This document shows positions 1-9,044 of a stretch of DNA of 60,218 bases, one piece after another. The translations under genes were made by a program, and so were the position numbers. The DNA lies in assembly GCA_902786275.1 (NCBI GenBank), contig CADACC010000001.1, positions 1-60,218 of the forward strand, in the 5' to 3' direction. The DNA is from an uncultured Erysipelotrichaceae bacterium. GTDB lineage: Bacteria; Bacillota_I; Bacilli_A; RF39; UBA660. The notes beneath the pieces were generated by a model that searched no databases, had not been told where the DNA came from, and was given only the letters and a program-made list of their open reading frames with translations. Numbering within the stretch: position 1 is the first letter of the stretch; every line of letters starts with the position of its first letter.

Positions 1-237
1 ATCAATATCAAGTTGCACTCCATATATTGATGTAAGAGTTGGATATTCTTTCTTTTCTTGTTTACCATCTTTGTTTGTAATAATAATAAATCCATAATGT
101 CCTTCTGCAACTGCGCATCCAGGAGCAAGTGGATATTGAGTATCACATGAAGCATCCTCTAAAATTACATCGTAATTTTTGCCCAATTTTATTACAATAG
201 GTTTTTCCATTTTATACTCTATTTTTTGATTTAACAT
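1..237 (-). CDS. Hypothetical protein, N-terminal part only
   Basis: The first 79 codons of a leftward gene are visible and the frame stays open to the window edge, so the C terminus is missing. The start at 237 is an ATG preceded five bases upstream by AGAGGTG, and a strong promoter lies further upstream. The visible protein begins MLNQKIEYKMEKP, is soluble-looking and polar, and has no signal peptide, membrane segment or motif I recognise. It contains two cysteines about ten residues apart (ASCD and PGCA). It is divergent from the large leucine-rich-repeat gene, with about 130 bases between the two starts. The function is unknown. That it is a real gene is well supported by its promoter, ribosome site and open frame. 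Confidence 0.7.
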   Translation of the reverse strand, partial: MLNQKIEYKMEKPIVIKLGKNYDVILEDASCDTQYPLAPGCAVAEGHYGFIIITNKDGKQEKKEYPTLTSIYGVQLDID

Positions 238-260
238 AATAACACCTCTGATAAGCGTTT

Positions 261-289
261 ATGATAGCATAACTATATATTTAGTGCAA
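261..289 (-). promoter_or_regulatory. Promoter of the leftward gene at 1-237
   Basis: On the minus strand TTGCAC (284-289) and TATCAT (261-266) are separated by 17 bases. The -10 box is also preceded by TGC, an extended -10 element. The start codon lies about 25 bases downstream, leaving a short leader with an AGAGGTG ribosome site. Confidence 0.6.
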
Positions 290-309
290 TATATATATTT
301 AATATTTTA

Positions 310-337
310 TTGATTTTTTTATTATTTAGTATATAAT
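310..337 (+). promoter_or_regulatory. Promoter of the large LRR gene
   Basis: TTGATT (310-315) and a perfect TATAAT (332-337) are 16 bases apart on the plus strand. A GGGGG ribosome site (354-358) and the ATG at 367 follow. It is back to back with the leftward promoter at 261-289. Confidence 0.6.
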
Positions 338-366
338 ATATTTTCACAAAAAAGGGGGACATTTTT

Positions 367-3300
367 ATGCCCAAAAAAAGTAATGTTACTTACATACACG
401 GTAATTATGAGTTCTATGGTGCAGATAGAGTCTCTATGAGAAAAATACAAGCTCGTGAATATCATAATTCCAGCTATTTAACTGATATTGTTTTAGATGA
501 TTCTATTCAAGTTATTGAAGAAGACGCTTTTTCAGACTGTAAAAATTTGAAAAGAATTGTTCTTCCTCATAATCTTAAAAAGATTGGGCGTGATGCTTTT
601 TCCGGATGTACAAGCCTGGAAGAAATTGTTTTTCCCGAATCAGTTAATTTTATTGATTCACGTATACTTGCTGATTGCACAAAGCTAAAAAAAATCGTTC
701 TTCCTAAAAATGTCGGTACAATTAAAGATTCAATATTTTCAGGATGTAAAAGATTAGTTGATGTTACATTTCCTGAAAATATAGAATATCTTCCAGATAC
801 ATTTTTCATTGGATGCGAAAATCTTGACATTACTTTACCTAAACATATTACTACACTTGGACATGGTGTTTTTGAAAGTTGTAGTAAACTTAGAACTTTT
901 CCAGATCATATTACTAGATTTGGTGAAGAATGTTTTAAAAACTGCTACAGTCTAGATAATGTACATCTAAACGATTCAATTACTGAAATACCTGAAGCTG
1001 CTTTTTGTAATTGTTCTAGCTTATCTAATATTGCATCGGATAATAAAAAAGTTACAATAAAAAAATGGGCATTTAAAGGTTGTTCAAGTTTAAGAGAAAT
1101 TCCATCTTTTGTTAAAAGTTTTAACTCATTTGCATTTGAGAATTGTACAGGATTAACAAAGGTTAAACTTATTTCATCAAGCATTCCAGAAGGATGTTTC
1201 AAGGGTTGTTCTAACCTAGTTGATGTTCAACGAGGAGAAAAAATTACTACAATAAATTACGAAGCTTTTTCTGGATGTTCATCCCTTAAAAAAGTTAACT
1301 TCCCTAACCTGAAATATACAGGTGCAAACGTGTTTGCAGAATGTTCAAGCCTTGAAGATGTAACACTTGGTAATCAAATGGATTTAATTACAAGGGGGCT
1401 ATTTTTAAATTGTAAAAGTTTAAAGCATATTAATCTTCCTGTTATGGCAAGTGCTATACAAAATAATGCATTTAAAGGATGCTCAAATCTTGAGGAAATA
1501 GAAATTCCAGAAAATGTATTAGAAATCGGAAGAGATGTTCTTGCAAATTGTGATAAGATTAAATCTCTGCACATTCCAGCAAATGTTGAAAAAATAATGG
1601 GTATGTCTTTTAGAGATATGCATGGGCTTGAAACTATAACTGTTTCTAAAGAAAATAAAAGATTCAAAAGCCCTGATGGTAAGATTTTAATTAGCACAAT
1701 TGGAGGATCTATAGTTTTATATGCTATTGGTTCAAAAGATGAGAAATACTCACTTATCGATTCAATTGTAACAACCACTAAGGATGGAAACGAGTTAATT
1801 GATCCAATTAATGGTATCCTTCCCTGGGCATTTAAAGATGCAAAAAACCTAAAAGAACTTACAATTGGTTCATGTGTATCAGAATTTGACTGTTCTTCTT
1901 TTGCAGGTTGTGAAAACCTAAAAAAATTAGTAATCACTGGAGTTCCACTTTATTCATATATTCAATTTAAAGTTTCCAAACCTTTAGGTGATGGTAGATA
2001 TGAATTACCATTTGATTTAAGCGGACATGATAGCCCAATACAATTTGAATTACCATTTAAAGAGCTTGATATTAATGGTAGTGTCAGAGGAATTAAAGGT
2101 TATGGTTTTGATAGTGTAAACAGTCTAGAAAAATTAACATTTAATATTGATGAAGACTTAGAATTATTCGACAGATCATTTCATAGCTGTGATAAACTTA
2201 AGGAAGTTCGCATACCAAAAAATGTAGTTAGAATTGATGAGCATACATTTTCTAAAAAAACGTCTCTTAAGTTTTCGAACGGGCTAGAATTTAAGTCTGG
2301 AGTTAAAGTAGAACTTAATAACAACTATCGTGCAAGATATAAATCATATTCATATTTAGGTTCATTTGTAATTGAAGATGGAGATACTTTATATAAAACT
2401 GATTATAAAAAGTTAGAAGAACTTTTAGAAAACTCGCATTTAGTTGCAAATAATCCTGTTCTTATTTATGATTATTTAAAAGATTTAAAAACACATGGCC
2501 TTAACGATGAAAGATTCCATAATGGAATACTTGTATTAATGAGTCTAAAAAATAGAGATATACTTTTTGAACATACTGATTTAATTGATGATTATTTCTT
2601 TGAAATTCTAGAAAGTAGTCACATTCTTGATCCTCATCAAAATGAGTCATTAACTGGTTTAATACTTCATGATCAAGGATTTGAAAATTTATTTAGATAT
2701 ATAAAAATCTTTAAAAAATATAATATAACTGAACCAGAACTAAGGGATAAGTTTTTCATATCTTTAGTTGACCCAGATGTATATGAACGTTTAATTAACT
2801 ACAATAGAGATTTATTTTATAAAATTGTAAAACACTCAAATATATCTCATATTCCAATCGATGAACTTCCAAATCCGCAAAATATTTCATCATATGATGT
2901 TTCTGATAAAACTAAGAGACGTGTTGATTCATTAGAAGAATTCGTTCACTTAATGGATAAATATAATATTGTTGATCCATATTTATATAATCAAGAATTT
3001 ATTAGTTTTGCTAATAATTCTCTGTTTGCTGAACTTGTTAAATCTTATGATAGTAATACTAAACGTTTAATTAAACATAGTTTAACAATTACTAATTCTT
3101 CAACTGATGAACAAAACTTTGAAGACTTACTTAAGTTTATGAAAATGCTAGGTTGTTTTGAAGATGATCCTGTTGTTAAACAAAAGGCTCTAACATTTAT
3201 AACTGAAAAAATCTTTGCTGATCAAATACCAGTTAAGAAAACTAGTGATAATCCTAAAGGATTTATTCATAATGATTATGCAATCATTGGGGATGATATC

Positions 3301-4284
3301 CACCGTGTATTTAACCTTCCTGATAACAGTATTCCATACAAACCAAATTTTGCTGAATTCTTCATGAATAACTATAAAAAAGTAATATCTTATGAAAAAA
3401 GAAGTAAATCTGGATTTATTGAAAGAGTTTATAGAAACTTTGGAAGAATTGAGGAAACTTGTACATCAGATAGAGGAGATCAAAGAAGACTTAAGGTTAC
3501 TATTAATAAATGTATAGATTTCTTAGCAGAGCATAAATTTGGAAACGTTACCAAAGAAACTGTACAAATAAGTAAAGTCGTTGGTGAATGGTTTGATAGG
3601 GACATTTATTTTGATAATGCAGTAATTGTTTATAAAGAAGCACAAAGTGCCCCAAGAAATATATTTGCAAGGGAAACACTAGATAAAGATAACAATGTTA
3701 TTTACGATATGGATCCTAAAAATGACCTAAAAGAAAAGAATAAAACAGGTTTTACATATGAATGGCTTCCAAAGCAAGACGTTAGAAATCTCGTTTTAGG
3801 AAAATATTGTGGTTGTTGTGCTCATATTGGTGGAGCTGGCCAAGGTATAATGAGAGCCAGTATGATACTGGACTGTTGCCAAAATCTTGCAATAAAAGAT
3901 GAAAAAGGTAACATTGTTGCAAAGGCTACTATATATGTAAATAAAAATATGGGTTATGCCGTTTTCAATAACGTAGAAACAAATCTTTCTTATAGAGAAG
4001 GTACTGCACTTGAAGAAATATATCATGCATTTCTAAGAGGAACCGAAGCATTTGTTAAGGCTTTTAATAAAAATCATATGGAAAATCCTATCAGAACAGT
4101 TACAATAGGTTCAAAAAGAAATACTATAAATAGTTATTTAATTGATAGTAACGGTCATCCAGATGTTCCTGTTAAACAAGCACTTACCTTTGGTAAGTAC
4201 GCATTAAATGACTATGGACATTATGCTGGTGACTGGACTGTATCTCAAAGACAAGTATTGCCTAATACTAGAGTTAGAAAATAA
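367..4284 (+). CDS. Giant BspA-type leucine-rich-repeat protein with Cys-rich C-terminal domain
   Basis: The 1305-residue protein opens with tandem LRR_5 (BspA/TpLRR) repeats of about 22-24 residues of the type 'F.GC.SL..I..P..I..I....F', roughly residues 35-420 and again 485-645. A mainly helical region (about 690-1010) follows, then a conserved-looking C-terminal module (about 1060-1305) with a cysteine/glycine motif, YCGCCAHIGGAGQGIM, near residue 1147. Most BspA-like proteins are secreted surface proteins. This one has no signal peptide (it starts MPKKSNVTYIHG), no membrane segment and no wall anchor, so a cytoplasmic location is more likely. The LRRs probably form a protein-recognition solenoid. 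The C-terminal domain has alternating strand/helix character that could be GNAT-like, but I do not recognise it with certainty. It is transcribed alone between its own promoter and a terminator. Confidence 0.85.
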   Translation: MPKKSNVTYIHGNYEFYGADRVSMRKIQAREYHNSSYLTDIVLDDSIQVIEEDAFSDCKNLKRIVLPHNLKKIGRDAFSGCTSLEEIVFPESVNFIDSRILADCTKLKKIVLPKNVGTIKDSIFSGCKRLVDVTFPENIEYLPDTFFIGCENLDITLPKHITTLGHGVFESCSKLRTFPDHITRFGEECFKNCYSLDNVHLNDSITEIPEAAFCNCSSLSNIASDNKKVTIKKWAFKGCSSLREIPSFVKSFNSFAFENCTGLTKVKLISSSIPEGCFKGCSNLVDVQRGEKITTINYEAFSGCSSLKKVNFPNLKYTGANVFAECSSLEDVTLGNQMDLITRGLFLNCKSLKHINLPVMASAIQNNAFKGCSNLEEIEIPENVLEIGRDVLANCDKIKSLHIPANVEKIMGMSFRDMHGLETITVSKENKRFKSPDGKILISTIGGSIVLYAIGSKDEKYSLIDSIVTTTKDGNELIDPINGILPWAFKDAKNLKELTIGSCVSEFDCSSFAGCENLKKLVITGVPLYSYIQFKVSKPLGDGRYELPFDLSGHDSPIQFELPFKELDINGSVRGIKGYGFDSVNSLEKLTFNIDEDLELFDRSFHSCDKLKEVRIPKNVVRIDEHTFSKKTSLKFSNGLEFKSGVKVELNNNYRARYKSYSYLGSFVIEDGDTLYKTDYKKLEELLENSHLVANNPVLIYDYLKDLKTHGLNDERFHNGILVLMSLKNRDILFEHTDLIDDYFFEILESSHILDPHQNESLTGLILHDQGFENLFRYIKIFKKYNITEPELRDKFFISLVDPDVYERLINYNRDLFYKIVKHSNISHIPIDELPNPQNISSYDVSDKTKRRVDSLEEFVHLMDKYNIVDPYLYNQEFISFANNSLFAELVKSYDSNTKRLIKHSLTITNSSTDEQNFEDLLKFMKMLGCFEDDPVVKQKALTFITEKIFADQIPVKKTSDNPKGFIHNDYAIIGDDIHRVFNLPDNSIPYKPNFAEFFMNNYKKVISYEKRSKSGFIERVYRNFGRIEETCTSDRGDQRRLKVTINKCIDFLAEHKFGNVTKETVQISKVVGEWFDRDIYFDNAVIVYKEAQSAPRNIFARETLDKDNNVIYDMDPKNDLKEKNKTGFTYEWLPKQDVRNLVLGKYCGCCAHIGGAGQGIMRASMILDCCQNLAIKDEKGNIVAKATIYVNKNMGYAVFNNVETNLSYREGTALEEIYHAFLRGTEAFVKAFNKNHMENPIRTVTIGSKRNTINSYLIDSNGHPDVPVKQALTFGKYALNDYGHYAGDWTVSQRQVLPNTRVRK

Positions 4285-4315
4285 AAAAAATCAACTTTTA
4301 TAAGTTGATTTTTTT
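4284..4315. terminator. Bidirectional terminator between LRR gene and rbfA
   Basis: TCAACTT (4291-4297) pairs with AAGTTGA (4302-4308). A-runs and T-runs flank the stem on both sides, so it can stop transcripts from either strand. It separates the convergent LRR gene and rbfA. Confidence 0.8.
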
Positions 4316-4655
4316 ATTTATTATTAATTTCTTTAATAATAGATTCTATTCTATTACCATACTCTATTGATTCATCATAAACAAAGTTTAACTCTGGTGT
4401 ATGACGAATATCTATTTTTTCTGCAAGTTCATGGCGAATAAATCCTGATGCTTCTTTCATCTCTTTTTCCATTTCTTTTGGAGTAAGATTACTTGTGCTT
4501 GTAAAATATACTTTAGCATAACTTAAGTCATTAGATACTGTGCATCCTGTAATAGTTACTGTTTTTAAAAGTTCATCACGAGAACCATTAGCTAAAATAT
4601 TACTAATAATTCTAATCATGTCACTTGCTATTCTTTCACACTTTATTTTACTCAT
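4314..4655 (-). CDS. rbfA: Ribosome-binding factor A
   Basis: A 113-residue protein of the RbfA family, a small KH-fold factor that binds the 30S subunit and helps mature the 5' end of 16S rRNA. The N terminus (ERIASDMIRIISNIL), the central strand with AKVYFTS, and the end (TPELNFVYDESIEYGNRIESII) match the family pattern, and the length is normal. Its start codon overlaps the infB stop as TAATG, so translation is coupled. It is the last gene of the rimP-nusA-rnpM-infB-rbfA operon and ends in the shared terminator. Confidence 0.95.
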   Translation of the reverse strand: MSKIKCERIASDMIRIISNILANGSRDELLKTVTITGCTVSNDLSYAKVYFTSTSNLTPKEMEKEMKEASGFIRHELAEKIDIRHTPELNFVYDESIEYGNRIESIIKEINNK

Positions 4656-6769
4656 TATCTTTTAACCTCAACAAGTTCAAACATTTCAATAACATCGCCT
4701 TCTTTGATGTCACTATAGTTTTCAAGTGTGATACCACATTCAAATCCTTTTTTAACTTCTTTAACTGTATCTTTTTCTCTTTGAATAGAAGCTATTTTAC
4801 CATCATAGATAACTGCTCCATCTCTTATTACACGACAGTTAGATGCATTTTTAGCAATACCATCAGTTACATAACAACCTGCTATATTACCAATTTTACT
4901 AAATTTGAATATTTTTCTAATTTCAGCTGTACCAAGAATTTTTTCTTCAAATTCTGGATCAAGCATACCTTTCATGGCAAGTTCCATTTCTTCTACTGCC
5001 TTATAGATAATTGTATAAAGTCTTATATCAACACTATACTCTTTAGCTACTTCTTTAGCAGTATTTGATGGAACTACATTAAATCCAATAATAACAGCAT
5101 CAGATGCATTTGCAAGGACAACATCACTTTCAGTAATTGCTCCTATTCCACTTCTGATAACTTTTACTTTAACGCCTTCAACGTCAATTTTTTCTAATGA
5201 GTTTTTAACAGCTTCCTCAGAACCTCTAACGTCAGCTTTAAGTACTACATTAATTTCTTTTTGACCAGCATCAATTCTTGCAAATAAATCATCAAGTGAA
5301 ACAGCTTGTTTTTTAAATTTGTTTTCTCTTGCAGCAATTGCACGTTTATCAGCGACATCTTTTGCTTGAGCTTCTGTTTCAAATGCCATGAATTTATCAC
5401 CAGCAGATGGGTTTTCAGAAAGACCAGTAATTTCAACTGGAGTTGCAGGTCCTGCTTCTACAATTGATTTACCTGAATCATTTTTCATAGTTCTTACTTT
5501 ACCGAATCCTGTACCAACTACAATTGGATCACCAATTCTAAGTGTACCATTCATGATAAGTAGTGATGCAATACCACCAATTTTTTTATCTATTTTAGAT
5601 TCAATAACAGAACCAACTGCATATCTATTTGGATTAGCTTTAAGTTCAGATACTTCAGCTATAGCTAAAATAGTTTCTAGAAGTTTATCTACACCCTCAC
5701 CTGTTTTAGCAGAAATATTTATAAATGGAATATTTCCTCCCCAGCTTTCTGGTGTAATGTTTATTGCAGCCATTTCAGTATAAATTCTTTCAATGTTTGC
5801 ATCTGGTTTATCAATTTTATTTACTGCAACTACTATTGGTACATTTGCAGATAAAGCATGATCAACTGCTTCTTTAGTTTGAGGCATTACGCCATCATCT
5901 GCAGCAACAATAATAATTACTATATCAGTAACACTTGCTCCACGAGCACGCATTTCAGTAAATGCGGCATGTCCTGGAGTATCAATAAATGTTACTCTTT
6001 CATTATTATATTCAATTTGATAAGCACCGATATGTTGAGTGATACCACCAAATTCTCCATCAACAACATGAGAATTTCTAATGTAATCTAGTAAAGTTGT
6101 TTTACCATGATCGACATGTCCCATAATTGTAACAATCGGAGGTCTTTTTACTAAATCTTTTTCATCATCAACAATTTCATAAGCATCAAAATTTGTAACA
6201 TCTTGAGTTTCTTCTTTTTTAAGAACTTTTTTGTATTCTTCACAAATAAGTTCAGCAGCATCATAATCTACTGCCTGGTTAACAGAAAGCATTAAACCTA
6301 AACTAATTAATTTTTTAACAAGTTCTGTTCCAGAAACACCAAGTTCATCAGCAAGTTCTTGAACACTCATACCTTCTTTGTATAAAACAATATTTTCTTG
6401 TTGGCTATTTCCTTGAAGTTTTTCTTTATGTTTATACATTTCTTTTTTAAGAGTTTTATACTCACTATTTTCTTTATTTTTAGTTTCTTTTGGTTTAAAC
6501 TTTTCTTTCTTTTCTTCATCATGAAAGTTAGATTTAATATCTGATTGTTCCATGATTTCATCTACTACTTCATCAATAGCATCTTCTTCTTCGTATGATG
6601 CTTCTTCATCAGTAGAAATAAGTGAAATTGCATTATCTAAGATGATAATATCATCTTCAGATAATTCATCGTCTCCACTTTTTACTTCAATTTGCATTTC
6701 GTTACATTTTTTTAGAATTTCTGCAACGGATAAATTAACATCATTGGCGTAGTCTTTAACACTCATCAT
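4655..6769 (-). CDS. infB: Translation initiation factor IF-2
   Basis: The 704-residue GTPase delivers initiator tRNA to the 30S subunit and promotes subunit joining. An IF2_N helical domain lies near residues 125-175 ([19 protein letters not shown]). The G domain begins at GHVDHGKT (about 215) and contains DTPGHAAF and NKID, followed by beta-barrel domains and the C-terminal fMet-tRNA-binding domain. The N-terminal linker is short and acidic/lysine-rich, as in compact Bacilli proteins. It starts ATGATG after GAGGTGATTTAAC; either ATG could be used. It lies 16 bases after rnpM. The L7Ae-like ylxQ gene that often sits between these two genes in Bacilli is absent. Confidence 0.97.
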   Translation of the reverse strand: MMSVKDYANDVNLSVAEILKKCNEMQIEVKSGDDELSEDDIIILDNAISLISTDEEASYEEEDAIDEVVDEIMEQSDIKSNFHDEEKKEKFKPKETKNKENSEYKTLKKEMYKHKEKLQGNSQQENIVLYKEGMSVQELADELGVSGTELVKKLISLGLMLSVNQAVDYDAAELICEEYKKVLKKEETQDVTNFDAYEIVDDEKDLVKRPPIVTIMGHVDHGKTTLLDYIRNSHVVDGEFGGITQHIGAYQIEYNNERVTFIDTPGHAAFTEMRARGASVTDIVIIIVAADDGVMPQTKEAVDHALSANVPIVVAVNKIDKPDANIERIYTEMAAINITPESWGGNIPFINISAKTGEGVDKLLETILAIAEVSELKANPNRYAVGSVIESKIDKKIGGIASLLIMNGTLRIGDPIVVGTGFGKVRTMKNDSGKSIVEAGPATPVEITGLSENPSAGDKFMAFETEAQAKDVADKRAIAARENKFKKQAVSLDDLFARIDAGQKEINVVLKADVRGSEEAVKNSLEKIDVEGVKVKVIRSGIGAITESDVVLANASDAVIIGFNVVPSNTAKEVAKEYSVDIRLYTIIYKAVEEMELAMKGMLDPEFEEKILGTAEIRKIFKFSKIGNIAGCYVTDGIAKNASNCRVIRDGAVIYDGKIASIQREKDTVKEVKKGFECGITLENYSDIKEGDVIEMFELVEVKR

Positions 6770-6785
6770 GTTAAATCACCTCTTT

Positions 6786-7040
6786 CTAATTTATTTTTTC
6801 AAGCATTTCTTCGTAAACACTATCTGGAATACTAACTTCCAGTACTTGTTCAAGCACTTTAGTTTGTTTAGCTTTATTAATTACTTCTCTATCCTTCTTT
6901 AAATAAGCTCCACGTCCATTAGCTTTTCCAGTCTCATCAATTATAACTTCTTTTTCAGGAGTTCTAACAATGCGAAGTAAATCTCTTTTTTCACATTTTT
7001 CTTTAGAAACTACACATGTACGCATTGGGACTTTTTTCAT
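6786..7040 (-). CDS. rnpM: YlxR/RnpM family RNA-binding protein
   Basis: An 84-residue YlxR-family protein. Family hallmarks are PMRTCVVSKEK near the N terminus and the GRGAYL loop near the middle, forming a conserved basic RNA-binding surface. The Bacillus homologue has been described as a modulator of RNase P (RnpM). It lies two bases after nusA and 16 before infB, its standard operon position. The length is typical. A ribosome site AAGGAAATA lies upstream, within the nusA end. Confidence 0.93.
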   Translation of the reverse strand: MKKVPMRTCVVSKEKCEKRDLLRIVRTPEKEVIIDETGKANGRGAYLKKDREVINKAKQTKVLEQVLEVSIPDSVYEEMLEKIN

Positions 7041-7042
7041 AA

Positions 7043-8188
7043 TTATTTATTTCCTTCTGAAGTTATTTGATCCATAGTTTTAACATCTATTTTATATTTA
7101 GTTAATCTTGATGCAAGTTTTACGTTAGTACCTTTCTTACCAATTGCAAGTGATAAATTTTCATCGTTAACAATTGCAAGAGCTTCTTTTTTAGTTTCAT
7201 CTGTAATACTAACTATTACATCTTTAGCTGGAGACAAAGCATTTTTAATAAATTCAATTGGATCTTCATTATATTCAATTAAATCAACTTTTTCTCCATT
7301 AAGTTCTTTAAAAATACCGGCAATTCTTGAACCATGTTCTCCAATACAAGCACCTTTAGCATCAACTCTTGGATTAGTTGAATAAACAGCAACTTTTGAT
7401 CTAATACCAGGTTCACGAGCAACACTATAAAGTACTACTGTACCATCTTGAAGTTCAGGTATTTCAGATTCAAATAATCTCTTAACAAAACCATAATGTT
7501 TTCTTGATAATAAAATAAGTGGTCCCTTAGTATTACTTTCAACTTTAGTAATATAAACTTTGATATTAGAACCCATCTTAATTTCTTCACCAGGAATACA
7601 TTCAGCTTTAGGTAAAATTCCTCTTGTTCTACCAAGGTCAATATAATAGTTATTTTGATCTTCCATAGCAACAAGGCCAACCATCATTTCAAATTCTTTA
7701 TCAGCAAAGTCAGCAATGATACTATTTTTTTCAGCTTCTCTAATTTTTTGAGTAACAACTTGTTTAGCTGTACCTGCTGCAACTCTACCAAAATCATGTG
7801 GAGTTACTTCTTCTTCAATAGTTTCTCCAACTTTAATTCCAGGAACGATCTTTTCAGCATCCTCAAGTAAGATTTGTGCATCAAGAGGAATTTCTGGTGG
7901 AATTACAGTTACATTACCTTCTTCATCAGTTGTTTCTTCCCCATAATCATAGTCTTCTACAACAACTTGATATGAGAATACTTTTATTTCTCCAGAATCT
8001 GGATTAATATCTACTCTAACGTTTGTTTTAGAATCAAAGTTCTTTTTATATGCTGTTGTTAAAGCAAGTTCCATAGCTTCTAAAACAACTTCTTTAGATA
8101 TATTTTTTTCTTCAATAATATTATCTAGTGCTTTTATAAATTCTTTTGGATTCATGCCTTCACTATAATCTTCTTTTTTCTTAGCCAT
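7043..8188 (-). CDS. nusA: Transcription termination/antitermination protein NusA
   Basis: A 381-residue NusA of the short Firmicutes type, which binds RNA polymerase and nascent RNA to modulate pausing and termination. The N-terminal polymerase-binding domain (FIKALDNIIEEKNISKEVV) is followed by an S1 domain (about 135-200) and two KH domains; the KH motif GEHGSRIAGIFKELNGEK is clear, as is the later AIGKKGTNVKLASRL. There is no C-terminal acidic repeat domain, as usual for Bacilli. It starts four bases after the rimP stop, so it belongs to the same operon. Confidence 0.97.
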   Translation of the reverse strand: MAKKKEDYSEGMNPKEFIKALDNIIEEKNISKEVVLEAMELALTTAYKKNFDSKTNVRVDINPDSGEIKVFSYQVVVEDYDYGEETTDEEGNVTVIPPEIPLDAQILLEDAEKIVPGIKVGETIEEEVTPHDFGRVAAGTAKQVVTQKIREAEKNSIIADFADKEFEMMVGLVAMEDQNNYYIDLGRTRGILPKAECIPGEEIKMGSNIKVYITKVESNTKGPLILLSRKHYGFVKRLFESEIPELQDGTVVLYSVAREPGIRSKVAVYSTNPRVDAKGACIGEHGSRIAGIFKELNGEKVDLIEYNEDPIEFIKNALSPAKDVIVSITDETKKEALAIVNDENLSLAIGKKGTNVKLASRLTKYKIDVKTMDQITSEGNK

Positions 8189-8191
8189 TTT

Positions 8192-8449
8192 TTATTCGTC
8201 TCCTCTTTCCTTACTAACTACATCCATAATAAATGACTCGTCAATGAAATCCATTTCATCAACGATTGGATTAATAATATTTGTTGCATCAACGATTGTG
8301 TCTAGATCAATACCATCTTCTTTATCTAGAACTATTTCAAGAAAATTAATTGTACCTTCTTTTCTGTAGGTAACATCATCAACAATGATACTCTTACTTG
8401 ATAAAACTTTTTCAATTTTATCTTTTAAAATTTTTAATTCCTTTTCTAT
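8192..8449 (-). CDS. rimP: RimP ribosome maturation factor, N-terminal domain only, probable AUA start
   Basis: The encoded 85 residues match the N-terminal alpha/beta domain of RimP, the 30S assembly factor: VDDVTYRKEGTINFLEIVLDKEDGIDLDTI is the family core, shown here as one run of landmarks at about residues 22-50. The usual C-terminal SH3-like domain (about 70 residues) is missing, because a stop is followed four bases later by nusA. The longest frame begins with GTG at 8494, but that codon lies inside the leader hairpin, about ten bases from the expected transcript start. A strong ribosome site, GAGGTGATTAAA, instead points to ATA at 8447-8449. No ATG, TTG or other GTG at a sensible spacing is available in frame, and homology also begins near here. 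The AUA start is inference; a GTG at 8458 is the alternative. It is the first gene of the operon. Confidence 0.8.
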   Translation of the reverse strand: MEKELKILKDKIEKVLSSKSIIVDDVTYRKEGTINFLEIVLDKEDGIDLDTIVDATNIINPIVDEMDFIDESFIMDVVSKERGDE

Positions 8450-8474
8450 TTTAATCACCTCATATACAACAAAT

Positions 8475-8496
8475 GAGTGGGCTTTTTTGCCCACTC
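8475..8496 (-). promoter_or_regulatory. Hairpin at the 5' end of the rimP operon transcript
   Basis: On the minus strand GAGTGGGC (8489-8496) pairs perfectly with GCCCACTC (8475-8482) around a six-A loop. No T-tract follows, so it is not a terminator. It begins about nine bases from the predicted transcription start and about 25 bases before the ribosome site. Similar GUGGG/CCCAC hairpins precede rimP (ylxS) in many Bacillota, as I recall them. A regulatory or mRNA-stabilising leader is likely. Confidence 0.65.
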
Positions 8497-8511
8497 AAAA
8501 TCTGTAAATTT

Positions 8512-8539
8512 ATTATAACATATTATTCTTATATTGCAA
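8512..8539 (-). promoter_or_regulatory. Promoter of the rimP-nusA-rnpM-infB-rbfA operon
   Basis: TTGCAA (8534-8539) and TATAAT (8512-8517) are 16 bases apart on the minus strand, with TGT before the -10 box. The -35 box lies inside the end of the UPF0316 gene. The predicted start near 8505 places the hairpin at the very 5' end of the RNA. Confidence 0.7.
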
Positions 8540-9004
8540 GTTATTATTTTCCTTAGCTTCCCCTATATATAATATGCTTTTTTTACTATATTTATTAACT
8601 AAATTAATAATCTTATATATACCACTATTTCGAACATATATTGTAATTACATTTTTACTTATAATGTAATAAGAATATTTATATTTTCCTAAGATGTTTA
8701 CTAGTTTTTTTGTTGGATGATATATCTTAACTTCATTTAATGAATTTATAAATCTTTTAGATATTATACTTCCAATTAAGTTACCTGTTGCATACCCTAG
8801 TGAATAAGATACTGCAATGATTATTTTACTTTCATTAACAGATAGTGCTTCCATTGCAACATAAAACCATATAAGTACTTCAAAAAATGCAATAATAGTT
8901 GGTATAGCAATTTTACCTTTAACTGTTAGAATAGTTCTGAATGTTCCAAGTGATACATCAATAATTCTTGCGAAAAAGATTTTAAATATAGTTAAAAAAA
9001 GCAT
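8513..9004 (-). CDS. UPF0316 (DUF5698/DUF2179) membrane protein
   Basis: A 163-residue protein with three hydrophobic segments in the first 90 residues, including IDVSLGTFRTILTVKGK and a GYATGNLIGSIIS stretch. A cytosolic DUF2179-like domain follows (about 95-155). This is the UPF0316/YebE arrangement; function is unknown. The C-terminal domain type also occurs in YitT-family proteins. The gene sits between a small anchored protein and the rimP operon. Oddly, its ATG and ribosome site (GGTGA) lie inside a strong terminator-like hairpin at 8994-9029, so its expression probably depends on how that hairpin behaves. Confidence 0.8.
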   Translation of the reverse strand: MLFLTIFKIFFARIIDVSLGTFRTILTVKGKIAIPTIIAFFEVLIWFYVAMEALSVNESKIIIAVSYSLGYATGNLIGSIISKRFINSLNEVKIYHPTKKLVNILGKYKYSYYIISKNVITIYVRNSGIYKIINLVNKYSKKSILYIGEAKENNNLQYKNNML

Positions 9005-9029
9005 AATACTTTCACCAATAGTATTATGC
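8994..9029 (-). terminator. Terminator hairpin enclosing the UPF0316 ribosome site and start codon
   Basis: On the minus strand GCATAATACT (9020-9029) pairs perfectly with AGTATTATGC (9001-9010), followed at once by seven T. The loop holds GGTGA and the second arm holds the ATG (9002-9004) of the UPF0316 gene. It can terminate the upstream transcript and also hide the next start. Confidence 0.75.
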
Positions 9030-9044
9030 TTTTATTTATTTAAA

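Noticed and set aside
8450..8494. GTG at 8494 as rimP start
   Set aside because: The codon lies inside the hairpin stem, about ten bases from the predicted RNA start, without a ribosome site.
8475..8496. Hairpin before rimP as an intrinsic terminator
   Set aside because: No T-tract follows on either strand, and it lies directly after a strong promoter and before the first gene. A leader element fits better.
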